64,000 nucleotides of DNA from an uncultured Clostridia bacterium (GTDB lineage: Bacteria; Bacillota; Clostridia; Oscillospirales; Ruminococcaceae). Shown one piece after another: positions 17,185 to 26,299 of this stretch. The notes under the pieces are model-generated. The model made no database searches, was not told where the DNA came from, and saw only the letters and a list, made by a program, of their open reading frames with translations. Positions within the stretch are counted from its first letter, which is position 1. The number at the start of each line of letters is the position of its first letter. Made by a program: the position numbers and the translations under genes. The stretch lies in contig CANQXX010000002.1 in assembly GCA_947627905.1 (NCBI GenBank), forward strand, positions 58,869 through 122,868, read 5' to 3'.

Positions 17185-17219
17185 GACCCGGTACTTTTTG
17201 TATCGGGTCAGATTTTTTT
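17185..17219 (+). terminator. Intrinsic terminator after the small membrane protein
   Basis: A 10-bp stem (17185-17194 with 17200-17209, one G-T pair) with a 5-nt T loop, then T7 at 17213-17219. Confidence 0.88.
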
Positions 17220-17229
17220 AACATTAATG

Positions 17230-17261
17230 AACAAGAAGTCTCCGAAAGGGGATTTCTTGTT
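17230..17261. repeat. Strong 14-bp inverted repeat at the 3' side of spoVB
   Basis: Arms at 17230-17243 and 17248-17261 enclose a GAAA tetraloop; two of the 14 pairs are G-T. It lies 19 bp beyond the spoVB stop. There is no T-tract on either side, so it may be an mRNA 3'-end stabiliser or a weak terminator for spoVB. Confidence 0.55.
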
Positions 17262-17280
17262 ATATGCATAATATAAAACT

Positions 17281-18804
17281 TTATGCAGCAGCATAAACTT
17301 TCCGCCGTTTGAAAAACTTCTTGTCAAGCTCGTACATTATTATGAAAGCTATCGCTGCAATGCAAAGGTATATGACCGTTTCAAACAGTACCGAAGAAAA
17401 CTTCATTAACTTTGCTGCCGCCATTGCAAATTGACAGCAGAAAAAGCAAAGAATAAACGGTTTCAGGATATATCCGCAGAAGTTGAACGGGATATCCGCA
17501 GTTCTGCATACAAATACGATCCTGACTATATTGCTGTATATATTGCTTGCATAATAGGAAATAAGCACTCCTGCAAAGCCATATAGCTTTACAAATATGA
17601 CAACGCATATTATTCTGATAACGTATTCGCAAAGACTGTTTATTGTGGAAAAATTCTGCTTTCCCAGACCTTTTATTATACCCTCAAGAACTATCTCAAG
17701 ATAGATGAACGGCACAACGATAAACATTTTTACCAGCGTTTCGCCTACAAGACTGTTTGACGGACAGAGTATCTCCCCGATATTTTTTCCGGCTGTGAGC
17801 AGCATACCTGCAACAAAAAAGGAATAACAGAAAGAACGGTCAAAAATTTTTCCGATAAGACTTTTTACCCTTGCAATATTTGCCGAAGAATTTGCCCGCG
17901 CGATCTCCGGGATCATTATGTTTGCAAGGCTCGTGAGTATCACCGACGGGTAGAATACGGTAGGTATTATCATTGCCTCAAACATACCGTATTCGCTCAT
18001 TGCCCGTTCAGCGGAGGAATCGTGCCGAAGAAGCATTATGGGGACTAACGTTTCATTTGCGGTGGACATTATCATCTGAACATATCCGCTTGCAACGATA
18101 GGAAGTGATAATTTAAGATATGAGGATATTTTCGTTATTCTTGGACAGATCTCCGGAAGTGCGGCAAATTTTCTGTATTCGGCTGAATATTTTACAGCGT
18201 AGTAAACACAGCTTACAGCTTCTCCGATAAGGATAGAGACTGAGATAAGTATGTAAACGCTTAACCCTTTGTCAAGCAGAAAAACCGTTCCCGTCATAAG
18301 AGAAGCCCATTTTGCGGCAAATTCGATAATATCGCCTGCGCACGGTACTTTGACGTTCCGCACGCCGTTGAAATATCCTCTTATACATGAGCCCAGTGCC
18401 GCCGGAGTGAGCGAAAGGGCAATTATCCTGACGGAAACCGCAAGCTCGGCGCCTCCGCCGGCTTTTTCGGAAATTATGCCTGCAAGTCCAACCGAAGCGA
18501 TCGCAAATGTCATTGAAAGGATCAGTGAAAATCCTATGGAAAGCCGCATTATCCTGCGGACATTGCCGTTTCCTGCACCGATCTCTTCCGAAACAAATCT
18601 GCTGGTGGAGATGAAAATATTTCCGTTTGCAAGGACCATTATAAAGCTGAACAGTGAAAATATCAGCGTCATTATCCCCACAGAAGCCGTTCCCAGCTTG
18701 TTGGAGATAATAATGTTCATCAAAAGACCAAGACCCTGCAAAAAAAACGACACAATAGTAAGCCTTGCAGTATCTTTTACGATACGGTTCATAGAAAATT
18801 TCAA
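17281..18804 (-). CDS. spoVB: MATE/MOP-superfamily flippase, stage V sporulation protein B-like
   Basis: A polytopic protein of 507 residues with about 14 hydrophobic helices, of the polysaccharide/lipid flippase type (the MOP superfamily that includes SpoVB, MurJ and Wzx). It starts with NRIVKDTARLTIVSFFLQGLGLLMNIIISNKLGTASVGIMTL, a typical SpoVB opening. SpoVB-like proteins move lipid-linked precursors and act in spore cortex formation. The start is a TTG with GGGTG 7 nt upstream; an ATG four codons later is the alternative. It is divergent from murD. The exact subfamily (SpoVB versus other flippases) is inferred. Confidence 0.72.
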   Translation of the reverse strand: MKFSMNRIVKDTARLTIVSFFLQGLGLLMNIIISNKLGTASVGIMTLIFSLFSFIMVLANGNIFISTSRFVSEEIGAGNGNVRRIMRLSIGFSLILSMTFAIASVGLAGIISEKAGGGAELAVSVRIIALSLTPAALGSCIRGYFNGVRNVKVPCAGDIIEFAAKWASLMTGTVFLLDKGLSVYILISVSILIGEAVSCVYYAVKYSAEYRKFAALPEICPRITKISSYLKLSLPIVASGYVQMIMSTANETLVPIMLLRHDSSAERAMSEYGMFEAMIIPTVFYPSVILTSLANIMIPEIARANSSANIARVKSLIGKIFDRSFCYSFFVAGMLLTAGKNIGEILCPSNSLVGETLVKMFIVVPFIYLEIVLEGIIKGLGKQNFSTINSLCEYVIRIICVVIFVKLYGFAGVLISYYASNIYSNIVRIVFVCRTADIPFNFCGYILKPFILCFFCCQFAMAAAKLMKFSSVLFETVIYLCIAAIAFIIMYELDKKFFKRRKVYAAA

Positions 18805-18828
18805 TGTAAAACACCCATTTCTTAGTTA

Positions 18829-18858
18829 TATTTATGAAAATAACTGAACTTTCTATGT
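18829..18858 (-). promoter_or_regulatory. Candidate sigma-E promoter of spoVB
   Basis: Minus strand: ACATAGAA (18858-18851), a 14-bp spacer, CATAAATA (18836-18829). It agrees with the known sigma-E pattern (KMATATWW, 14 bp, CATACAnT) at most positions, from memory of the Bacillus consensus. spoVB is a sigma-E gene in B. subtilis. Confidence 0.35.
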
Positions 18859-18864
18859 ATCCTG

Positions 18865-18893
18865 TTGCTATTTTATAAAAAATTGGATATAAT
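18865..18893 (+). promoter_or_regulatory. Sigma-A promoter of murD
   Basis: TTGCTA at 18865-18870, a 17-bp spacer, TATAAT at 18888-18893. The predicted transcript starts near 18900, which rules out translation starts upstream of that point and favours the ATG at 18934 (or 18916/18922). Confidence 0.75.
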
Positions 18894-18933
18894 AAAAATG
18901 TATGCAAATTTTGAGATGGAGATGAAGCCTGTC

Positions 18934-20331
18934 ATGTCGGAAACAAAAGCAGAAAAGTTTTTCAGGTCTATGAAAGATAAAACCATTGCTTTCATCGGAT
19001 TGGGGGTAACTAATAACGATACTGTAAGACTGTTCCTGAAAAAAGGACTTAACGTTACTGTCTGTGATAAAAAATCCATTGAAGAAGCAGGCGCGATCGC
19101 GGAAGAGTTTAAAGCATCGGGAGCAAAACTTGCTTTCGGAGAAAATTATCTTGAGACTGCCTGCGGCTGCGATGTTATTTTCCGCGCTCCGGGAGTTTAT
19201 TACAATATTCCGGAACTGAAAGCCGCCAGAGAAGCGGGCAGGGTCGTTACTTCCGAAATGGAGGTATTCTTTGAGCTTTGCCCTTGCAAGATATACGCTA
19301 TCACCGGAACGGACGGAAAAACCACTACGACAACGATAATTTCAGAAATTCTTGAAAGAAGCGGTAAAAAAGTACATAAAGGCGGAAATATCGGCAGGGC
19401 GCTTCTTCCGATAATTGAGGATATCAATGAAAACGACGCTGCCGTTGTAGAACTTTCCAGCTTTCAGCTTATAAGTATGAGGAAGTCTCCGGACTGCGCT
19501 CTGATAACGAATATCTATCCCGATCATCTGAATGTTCACAGCTCAATGCAGGAATATATTGACGCTAAAGCAAATATAATCGCTCATCAGAACGCATTTT
19601 CAAAGACTGTACTGAATGCGGATAATGAAGATACAGCCTTGCTTAAAGGCTTGGTGCGAGGAAAGCTTAACTGGTTCAGCAGGCAGAAAAAGCCTGACAG
19701 AGGGGCTTTTCTTGATGAAGAAGGCTGGCTTTGCTATTATGAGGACAGAGTTACGGAACGCATTATAAATAAGGACGATATCCGCATACCCGGTATGCAT
19801 AATGTGGAAAATTATCTTGCTGCGATAGCGATGCTTTACGGTGAAGTTTCCGTTTCCGCTATTTCGGAGACCGCAAAAGAGTTCGGCGGAGTTGAACACA
19901 GGATAGAATTTGTCCGTGAACTGGACGGCGTAAAGTATTACAACGACAGTATCGCGACCAGTCCGGTAAGTGTTATAGCGGGACTTAATTCATTCGGACG
20001 GCGCATAATCGTTATTGCAGGCGGTTCTGACAAGAAACTTGATTATTATCAGCTTGCAGAGCCTATAAACAAGTTTGTAAAAGTCCTTGTGCTGCTGGGT
20101 CAGACGGCGGATAAGATAGAAGAAGCAGTAAAGAGTTATCCGGGCTATGATATGGATCAATGCCGCATTATCCGCGTACAGACAATGGAAGAAGCCGTAA
20201 ATGCGGCAAGAATGTCCGCAGAGGCAGGGGACGTTGTTTCACTTTCTCCGGCAAGCGCAAGTTTTGATATGTATAAAAATTTTGAAGAGCGCGGAAAGCA
20301 TTATAAAAGCATCGTAAACGCTCTTGAATAA
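18934..20331 (+). CDS. murD: UDP-N-acetylmuramoyl-L-alanine:D-glutamate ligase
   Basis: Adds D-Glu to UDP-MurNAc-L-Ala in cytoplasmic peptidoglycan precursor synthesis. The protein of 465 residues shows the N-terminal Rossmann domain (TIAFIGLGVTNNDTVRL), the ATP loop GTDGKTTTTT, the ELSSFQL block, the TNIYPDHLNVH block and the C-terminal YNDSIATSP and SPASASFDMYKNFEERG motifs. The ATG at 18934 is chosen because the promoter lies just upstream and GGAG sits 12 nt before it; ATGs at 18916 and 18922 are possible. It is followed after 13 bp by an M42 peptidase gene. Confidence 0.93.
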   Translation: MSETKAEKFFRSMKDKTIAFIGLGVTNNDTVRLFLKKGLNVTVCDKKSIEEAGAIAEEFKASGAKLAFGENYLETACGCDVIFRAPGVYYNIPELKAAREAGRVVTSEMEVFFELCPCKIYAITGTDGKTTTTTIISEILERSGKKVHKGGNIGRALLPIIEDINENDAAVVELSSFQLISMRKSPDCALITNIYPDHLNVHSSMQEYIDAKANIIAHQNAFSKTVLNADNEDTALLKGLVRGKLNWFSRQKKPDRGAFLDEEGWLCYYEDRVTERIINKDDIRIPGMHNVENYLAAIAMLYGEVSVSAISETAKEFGGVEHRIEFVRELDGVKYYNDSIATSPVSVIAGLNSFGRRIIVIAGGSDKKLDYYQLAEPINKFVKVLVLLGQTADKIEEAVKSYPGYDMDQCRIIRVQTMEEAVNAARMSAEAGDVVSLSPASASFDMYKNFEERGKHYKSIVNALE

Positions 20332-20344
20332 AGAAGGAGTTATC

Positions 20345-21358
20345 ATGGATCTTGAAAAAACCATAATGTCGCTGTGCCTTGCAAAAGGCGTTTCGGGAGA
20401 TGAGACAGAAGCGGCAGAACTTGCTCTTTCCATATTGAAAGAGTATACCGATGATTGTTATATAAAAAACGGGAATGTTATAGGACATTTCGGAATTAAG
20501 GGCAAAAAGCCGCATATTCTCATTGACGCTCATATAGATCAGATAGGCTTTGCGGTAACTCATATAACGGACGACGGTTTTCTTAAAATATCCGGCTGCG
20601 GAGGAATAGACAGACGCATACTTTCTGCTCAGCAGGTAGTTGTTATGGGAAAACGTCTGGTGAACGGCGTTATATGTTCCATACCTCCTCATCTTGAAAC
20701 CGATGAAAGCAAAGTTCCCGAAATGACGGATATTTGTATCGACATGGGAATGTCAAAAGAACAAGCGGAGCAGGTCATTTCTCCCGGAGATAAGATAGCT
20801 TTTGCGCCGCATTGTGAAAAACTTATCGGAGACCGCATATGCGGAACGGCTATTGATGACAGATGCGGCGTTGCTGCGGTACTCAGAGCAATGGATATTG
20901 TAAAGGACATGACTTTACAATGTGAGGTCACCGTGCTTTTCTCCGCACAGGAGGAAGTAGGAGAACGGGGCGCAAAAATTGCGGCTTTTGACATTGATCC
21001 TGATATTGCTCTTGCGGTAGATGTGAGCTTTGCTCTTACTTCAGATGATTCTGAATTGAAGTGCGGAAAGATGAGCAAAGGCTGTATGATAGGCGTTTCT
21101 CCCGTTCTGGACAGAAAACTTTCGGAACGGTTTATAGAAATTGCCAAGGAACGTGAGCTTCCTTATCAGATCGAGGTAATGAGTGAGTCCACAGGTACAA
21201 ACGCAGACAGATTTTCCGTAAACAGAGGCGGAGCAAAAGCAGTTACTTTGTCCATACCACTAAAGTATATGCACACTCCTGCGGAAGTTATTTCTGTTTC
21301 CGACGTGGAAAATACGGCCCGGCTGATAGCGGCATATCTGGAAGGAGCATCGGAATGA
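20345..21358 (+). CDS. M42-family metallo-aminopeptidase (first of a tandem pair)
   Basis: A protein of 337 residues of the M42 glutamyl-aminopeptidase/endoglucanase M family, a cobalt- or zinc-dependent cytoplasmic tetrahedral peptidase. Metal-site segments are DAHIDQIGF, GTAIDDRCG, SAQEEVGERGA and the final PLKYMHTPAEV. The ATG at 20345 follows AAGGAG. It overlaps the next M42 gene by 4 bp, so the two are translationally coupled and may form mixed particles. Confidence 0.87.
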   Translation: MDLEKTIMSLCLAKGVSGDETEAAELALSILKEYTDDCYIKNGNVIGHFGIKGKKPHILIDAHIDQIGFAVTHITDDGFLKISGCGGIDRRILSAQQVVVMGKRLVNGVICSIPPHLETDESKVPEMTDICIDMGMSKEQAEQVISPGDKIAFAPHCEKLIGDRICGTAIDDRCGVAAVLRAMDIVKDMTLQCEVTVLFSAQEEVGERGAKIAAFDIDPDIALAVDVSFALTSDDSELKCGKMSKGCMIGVSPVLDRKLSERFIEIAKERELPYQIEVMSESTGTNADRFSVNRGGAKAVTLSIPLKYMHTPAEVISVSDVENTARLIAAYLEGASE

Positions 21359-22377
21359 ACAAGGAACTTCTGAGGGAACTTTGCCTTATAAACGGTACTT
21401 CCGGAGATGAAGACAAAGTTCGTGAGTACATTATCTCCAAAATAAAAAATTACTGCGAATACAGAATTGACCCTCTGGGAAATATTATCGCATACAAAAA
21501 AGGCATTAACAGAGCGAAAAACAAAGTAATGGTATCCGCACATATGGACGAAGTAGGAATGATCGTAACTTCCGTCAGACCGGACGGAACACTGACACTT
21601 TCCGCTGTAGGCGGAATAGATCCCCGCGTTGCTGCCGGCAGACCTGTTTCCGTCGGAGAAAAAGGTATTTCCGGCGTTATAGGTTCAAAAGCCGTTCATA
21701 ACATGACAAGTGAGGAAAAAAATACTGCTCCGAAATTCGGCTCGATATATGCCGATATCGGCGCAGAGAGCAAAGAAGAAGCGGAAAAATACGTTATGCC
21801 CGGAGACAGAGTTTATTTCAGATCGGAATTTTGCATTTCTATGGACGGTTTTGTCAGCGGAAAGGCAATTGACGACCGTTTCGGCTGTACGGCTATGATA
21901 GAAATGATACAGTCGGAGCTTCCTTATGACTGCTTTTTTACATTTGTCGTTCAGGAAGAAGTCGGTCTGAGGGGTTCAAGAACAGCGGCGTTCACCGTTG
22001 ATCCCGATCTTGCAATAGTTCTGGAATCCACAACGGCGGCGGATATTCCTCTTGCTTCCGGTGAAAAGCGCTGCTGTGAACTGGGAAAAGGCGCGGTAGT
22101 TTCCTATATGGACCGCTCAACCATATATGACAAGGAATTGTACAGGCTTTCAAAGCAGATCGCAGCGGAAAATAACATAGGCTGGCAGACAAAGTCCATG
22201 GTTGCCGGAGGAAACGACAGCGGCGCTATACACATTTCAAACGGCGGCGTGCGTACAATAGCAATATCCGCACCTTGCAGATATCTTCATTCGCCGGTGT
22301 GTGCAGCAAGGCTTTCTGACCTTGAGGACTGTGAAAAACTTGCCGCGGCAATGCTGGAAAAGATGTGTCAGCTTTGA
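21355..22377 (+). CDS. M42-family metallo-aminopeptidase (second of a tandem pair)
   Basis: A protein of 340 residues with the same metal-site layout as its neighbour: SAHMDEVGM, GKAIDDRFG, VQEEVGLRGS and APCRYLHSPVC. It also has AGGNDSGAIHISNGG, the usual M42 segment before the last ligand. The two products clearly differ in sequence along their length, so this is an old duplication rather than a recent copy. The start overlaps the upstream gene by 4 bp, and the stop overlaps the next gene by 13 bp. Confidence 0.88.
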   Translation: MNKELLRELCLINGTSGDEDKVREYIISKIKNYCEYRIDPLGNIIAYKKGINRAKNKVMVSAHMDEVGMIVTSVRPDGTLTLSAVGGIDPRVAAGRPVSVGEKGISGVIGSKAVHNMTSEEKNTAPKFGSIYADIGAESKEEAEKYVMPGDRVYFRSEFCISMDGFVSGKAIDDRFGCTAMIEMIQSELPYDCFFTFVVQEEVGLRGSRTAAFTVDPDLAIVLESTTAADIPLASGEKRCCELGKGAVVSYMDRSTIYDKELYRLSKQIAAENNIGWQTKSMVAGGNDSGAIHISNGGVRTIAISAPCRYLHSPVCAARLSDLEDCEKLAAAMLEKMCQL

Positions 22378-23099
22378 TAAAACGTATATATGAAAATATT
22401 TCCGGAAGATTAACAGACAGCTATTACGGCAAAAAGATAACAGCTGCGTATCTTGCTTACGGCGGTAAATATGAATTTTGCCGCTTTTATGCCTGTGATG
22501 ACGGAGAAAATTCCGGCACGGTGCACATATATAATTCTTCAATGGTGATAGACGGGAGCTGCTCGCAGGAGGATATATCTTTTCTTATAGAAATGACAAA
22601 GCCAATAAGCATCGAAATGTCAAGCAGATCGGCTTTACACATTCCGGAATATTATTTGAAAAAGCACAGGACATTTTTTCAGGGAGTTCCGGCGGAAACG
22701 GACATAGGCCCGGCAGATGTGATTTTAAACGGAGAACTTGAAAAATGCTTTGATATCCTTAAAGAAAGTTTTGACGATTTCGGAAGTTTTGACGACTGGT
22801 ATGTGGATATTTCACACAGGATACGCCATGGTGTTTCCGGTATCTATCTCTATAGGAGCAGTACCGTTACAAAATGCTTTGATATAGACGGGACGGTGTT
22901 TGTTTCCGGCATTGCAACTGCCGTAAATGAAAGAGGCAAAGGCACCGCAGGAAAATTGCTTGGGTATCTTGCAGGAGAATTTGAAAAAGAAGGAAAGAAA
23001 ATGTGTCTTTTTGCTTTGGACCACAGAAAGACATTTTACCTGTCCATTGGATCTGTTCCGGTGGACGAAGATATATTGTATGAATGGAAAGGTGACTAA
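22365..23099 (+). CDS. GNAT-like hypothetical protein
   Basis: A protein of 244 residues whose C-terminal half resembles a GNAT acetyltransferase: GVSGIYLYRSSTVTKCFDIDGTVFVSGIATAVNERGKGTAGKLL contains the R-x-K-G-x-A/G acetyl-CoA loop. The N-terminal half is a divergent alpha/beta region. It begins with GTG inside the end of the M42 gene, with GGAAAAGA upstream; the TTG at 22374 is an alternative. It is coupled on both sides (2 bp before the PLP-enzyme gene), so it belongs to the murD-peptidase operon. Substrate unknown. Confidence 0.65.
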   Translation: MSALIKRIYENISGRLTDSYYGKKITAAYLAYGGKYEFCRFYACDDGENSGTVHIYNSSMVIDGSCSQEDISFLIEMTKPISIEMSSRSALHIPEYYLKKHRTFFQGVPAETDIGPADVILNGELEKCFDILKESFDDFGSFDDWYVDISHRIRHGVSGIYLYRSSTVTKCFDIDGTVFVSGIATAVNERGKGTAGKLLGYLAGEFEKEGKKMCLFALDHRKTFYLSIGSVPVDEDILYEWKGD

Positions 23100-23101
23100 T
23101 A

Positions 23102-24400
23102 ATGGCAGAAATTTTTGATCCTAAGCCAATTGTTCATAAGGGCTTTGAGATCGACGAAAGAATATTGAACATAGCGGATAAAGCAGAAGAAAACTGCGCC
23201 GCCGAATTTGCATCTATAGACAAAACTGCCCGGATAAACGGCGAAAGAGTTCTGAAAGCGTTTATAGACAATAAAGTAAGCGCCGCCTGCATGAACGGCA
23301 CTGCCGGCTACGGCTACGGCGATCTTGGACGGGATACTCTGGATGCCGTTTATGCTCAGGTAATGGGCGGCGAGGACGCTCTTGTACGTCACAGCTTTGT
23401 TTCTGGAACTCATGCGCTTACCTGCGCTCTTTTCGGAGTTCTCAGAAACGGTGACAAGCTGGTTAGCCTTACAGGAGCACCGTATGATACTCTTGAAGAA
23501 GTTATTGGTATCCGAGGAAAAGGCAACGGTTCTTTAGCAGATTTCGGAGTGGGATACGATCAGGTAGAACTGCTTCCGGACGGCACTCCTGATCTTGCGG
23601 AGATATTCAACAAGGCAAAGGACGCAAAAGTGGCTTACATACAGCGTTCAAGGGGATATTCCCTCCGTCCTGCATTTACGGTGGACGGCATTGCCGAAAT
23701 GGTAAAAGCAGCAAAGGGTTCTAACCCGGATATCATCGTTATGGTGGATAACTGCTACGGTGAATTTGTTGAAAGCAAAGAGCCGTTACACGCAGGAGCC
23801 GATCTGATAATCGGTTCTCTTATAAAGAATCCCGGCGCGGGAATTGCTGAAACAGGCGGATATATTGCAGGAAGATCGGAGCTTGTGGAACAGTGCGCTT
23901 ATCGGCTCACTTGTGTGGGAATGGGCAAGGAAGTAGGCTGTTCCCTTAACCAGAACAAGCTCATGTATCAGGGACTTTTCTTTGCTCCGGAGGTTGTGGC
24001 GAATGCTCTGAAAACCTCCGCCTTTACCGGTGAGATAATGTCTTTGCTCGGATTTAAATGTTTTCCGGAAAAAGGAGCTAAACGCGGCGACATAATTACA
24101 GCCGTCCTTATGAAAGATAAGGAAAGCCTTATAGCTTTCTGCCAAGGAATACAGAAAGGCTCGCCGGTAGACAGCTTTGTAATTCCCGAACCGTGGGATA
24201 TGCCCGGATATGATTCACAGGTAATAATGGCTGCCGGCAGCTTCAATACAGGTTCTTCAATAGAACTTTCCGCAGACGCTCCGCTGAGAGACCCGTTTGC
24301 AGCTTACGTTCAGGGTGGTCTGACATTTTCAGCCGGCAGAATGGGCGTACTGATCGCTTTGCAGGAAATGTTTGATAAACATTGCTTGAAATTGTTCTGA
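23102..24400 (+). CDS. Methionine gamma-lyase-family PLP enzyme (COG4100, 'aluminium resistance' type)
   Basis: A fold-type-I PLP enzyme of 432 residues. It shows GYGYGDLGRDTLD near the N-terminus, FVSGTHALTCALFG, VDNCYGEF (the PLP-ring Asp) and GSLIKNPGAGIAETGGY, where Lys is the expected Schiff-base residue. This family is annotated as methionine gamma-lyase family or aluminium resistance protein, and its physiological reaction is not firmly known. It closes the operon starting at murD. The next promoter follows directly. Confidence 0.85.
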   Translation: MAEIFDPKPIVHKGFEIDERILNIADKAEENCAAEFASIDKTARINGERVLKAFIDNKVSAACMNGTAGYGYGDLGRDTLDAVYAQVMGGEDALVRHSFVSGTHALTCALFGVLRNGDKLVSLTGAPYDTLEEVIGIRGKGNGSLADFGVGYDQVELLPDGTPDLAEIFNKAKDAKVAYIQRSRGYSLRPAFTVDGIAEMVKAAKGSNPDIIVMVDNCYGEFVESKEPLHAGADLIIGSLIKNPGAGIAETGGYIAGRSELVEQCAYRLTCVGMGKEVGCSLNQNKLMYQGLFFAPEVVANALKTSAFTGEIMSLLGFKCFPEKGAKRGDIITAVLMKDKESLIAFCQGIQKGSPVDSFVIPEPWDMPGYDSQVIMAAGSFNTGSSIELSADAPLRDPFAAYVQGGLTFSAGRMGVLIALQEMFDKHCLKLF

Positions 24401-24433
24401 TATAGGTATAAAGGAAATTTTCAGAAAATACTG

Positions 24434-24462
24434 TTGCAAAATTTCGTAAGATGTGGTATAAT
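24434..24462 (+). promoter_or_regulatory. Sigma-A promoter of the gatCAB-aspS operon
   Basis: TTGCAA at 24434-24439, a 17-bp spacer, TATAAT at 24457-24462, 67 bp ahead of the gatC start. Confidence 0.8.
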
Positions 24463-24529
24463 ATGCTTTGTATTGTTGTAAGATATGGGATTTTTCCCTA
24501 TGATATTATACAGAAATGAGGTAAAAGCT

Positions 24530-24808
24530 ATGGATCTGGAAATGGTCAGATACCTTTCAAAGCTGGGAAAGCTGAATTTTACTGACGATGAACTGAAAAA
24601 AGCGGCTGAGGACATGACGAGCATAATTGAGATCATGGATACTATCAAGGAGATAGACATAGTTTACGAGCCTATAAAGGATAATCATAACGTTTATCTG
24701 GGCGGATTGAGAAAAGATGAGCCTATGGAATCATTCCCTACGGAGAAAATTCTCAGAAACGCCGTCAACAGCGAGAACTGCTTTGTAGTTCCTAAAGTCG
24801 TTGAATAA
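24530..24808 (+). CDS. gatC: Asp-tRNA(Asn)/Glu-tRNA(Gln) amidotransferase subunit C
   Basis: A protein of 92 residues with the GatC pattern: LEMVRYLSKLGKLNFTDDELKKAAEDMTSIIEIMDTIKEID, then the extended VYLGGLRKDEPMESFPTEKILRNAV belt that wraps the GatA-GatB interface. It stabilises the complex that amidates Asp-tRNA(Asn) or Glu-tRNA(Gln). The ATG at 24530 follows GAGG. First gene of gatC-gatA-gatB-aspS. Confidence 0.92.
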   Translation: MDLEMVRYLSKLGKLNFTDDELKKAAEDMTSIIEIMDTIKEIDIVYEPIKDNHNVYLGGLRKDEPMESFPTEKILRNAVNSENCFVVPKVVE

Positions 24809-24829
24809 TTTGGAAAGGTGTGTAAACTT

Positions 24830-26281
24830 ATGGATATTACTTCTCTGAAGATCCGTGATATGCGGACAATGCTCGATAAAAAGGAAGTTTCCGCTTCTGA
24901 GCTTGCTGACGCATATCTTGACAGGATAAACGATATCGACGGAAGGCTGGAAAGCTACATCACAGTAACTGCTGACGAAGCCCATGCCGCAGCCGAAAAG
25001 GCTCAGCAGGTCATCAACAGCGGAGAGGCTTCTGCCCTTACCGGAATACCTCTTGCAATAAAGGACAATATCTGTACTGACGGAGTAAAGACGACCTGCG
25101 CTTCAAAAATGCTGGAGGATTTTGTTCCGCCGTACAACGCTACCGTTATGGAGAAGCTGAATGCGCAGGATATAGTAATGCTTGGCAAGACCTCAATGGA
25201 CGAATTTGCAATGGGCGGTTCAACACAGACTTCCGCTTTTAAAAAGACAAAAAATCCGTATGATCTTGGCAGAGTTCCCGGAGGAAGCTCCGGCGGTTCT
25301 GCTGCTGCTGTGGGAGCGTCTCTGTGTGCGGCGGCTCTCGGCTCGGATACGGGCGGATCTATCAGACAGCCTGCATCTTTCTGCGGAGTTACCGGTCTGA
25401 AACCTACTTACGGACGTGTTTCACGTTACGGTCTGGTGGCTTTTGCAAGCTCACTGGATCAGATAGGTCCTATTGCAAAGGACGCTCATGATTGCGCGAT
25501 CATTCTCAACGCGATTTCCGGTTATGATTATCACGACGGAACGAGCGCAAAGGAAAATGTTCCTGATTTTACGTCAAAGATAGGACAAAGCATTTCCGGA
25601 ATGAAGATCGCAGTTCCTAAGGAATTTTATGCAGAGGGAATTGATGCTGACGTCCGTGAAGCTGTAATGAAAGCCGCAAAATGGTATGAGGCACAGGGGG
25701 CTGTCCTTGTGGATTGTTCCATGCCGTCGCTGAAGTATGCTGTCGCAGCATACTACCTTATAGCTTCGTCGGAGGCTTCTTCAAACCTTTCCAGATATGA
25801 CGGAATAAAGTACGGACATCGTTCCGATAAGGGAGATTCCTATAACGACCTTATCTGCAATTCAAGGAGCGAGGGCTTCGGCGATGAGGTAAAAAGACGT
25901 ATACTTCTCGGAAACTATGCGCTGTCAAGCGGTTATTACGACGCTTATTACGGCAAGGCAATGGCTCTTAAACAGCGTATTCGTGAGGAATATGATTCTA
26001 TTTTCAAGAATTGCGATATCATACTTACACCTACCGCGCCTACTGTTGCATATGGCGTTAATGAAAATATTTCCGATCCTGCAAAGATGTATCAGGCGGA
26101 TATCTGCACCGTTACCGTGAACATAGCTTCTCTTCCTGCGATATCCACCCCATGCGGATATGATGAAAAGGGAATGCCGATAGGAATGTCATTGATTGGC
26201 AGACGTTGGGACGAGGCTACTATCATTCAGGCTGCGGACGCTTACGAAAAGCAGTTTGAACGCGTTCCTGCGGAAATATAA
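24830..26281 (+). CDS. gatA: Asp-tRNA(Asn)/Glu-tRNA(Gln) amidotransferase subunit A
   Basis: The amidase subunit that frees ammonia from glutamine, 483 residues. The Ser-cisSer-Lys triad is visible: Lys in LAIKDNI, the cis-Ser in GGSSGGSAAAV and the nucleophile in GSDTGGSIRQPA. The C-terminal segment CTVTVNIASLPAISTPCG is also typical. The ATG at 24830 is chosen because AAAGGTG precedes it by about 9 nt; an upstream in-frame GTG overlaps that site. It lies 21 bp after gatC. Confidence 0.95.
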   Translation: MDITSLKIRDMRTMLDKKEVSASELADAYLDRINDIDGRLESYITVTADEAHAAAEKAQQVINSGEASALTGIPLAIKDNICTDGVKTTCASKMLEDFVPPYNATVMEKLNAQDIVMLGKTSMDEFAMGGSTQTSAFKKTKNPYDLGRVPGGSSGGSAAAVGASLCAAALGSDTGGSIRQPASFCGVTGLKPTYGRVSRYGLVAFASSLDQIGPIAKDAHDCAIILNAISGYDYHDGTSAKENVPDFTSKIGQSISGMKIAVPKEFYAEGIDADVREAVMKAAKWYEAQGAVLVDCSMPSLKYAVAAYYLIASSEASSNLSRYDGIKYGHRSDKGDSYNDLICNSRSEGFGDEVKRRILLGNYALSSGYYDAYYGKAMALKQRIREEYDSIFKNCDIILTPTAPTVAYGVNENISDPAKMYQADICTVTVNIASLPAISTPCGYDEKGMPIGMSLIGRRWDEATIIQAADAYEKQFERVPAEI

Positions 26282-26299
26282 GGAAAGGGGAGCATGAAT

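Noticed and set aside
17230..17261. Inverted repeat as an ordinary terminator of spoVB
   Set aside because: No U-tract follows on the minus strand; kept only as an unexplained structural repeat.
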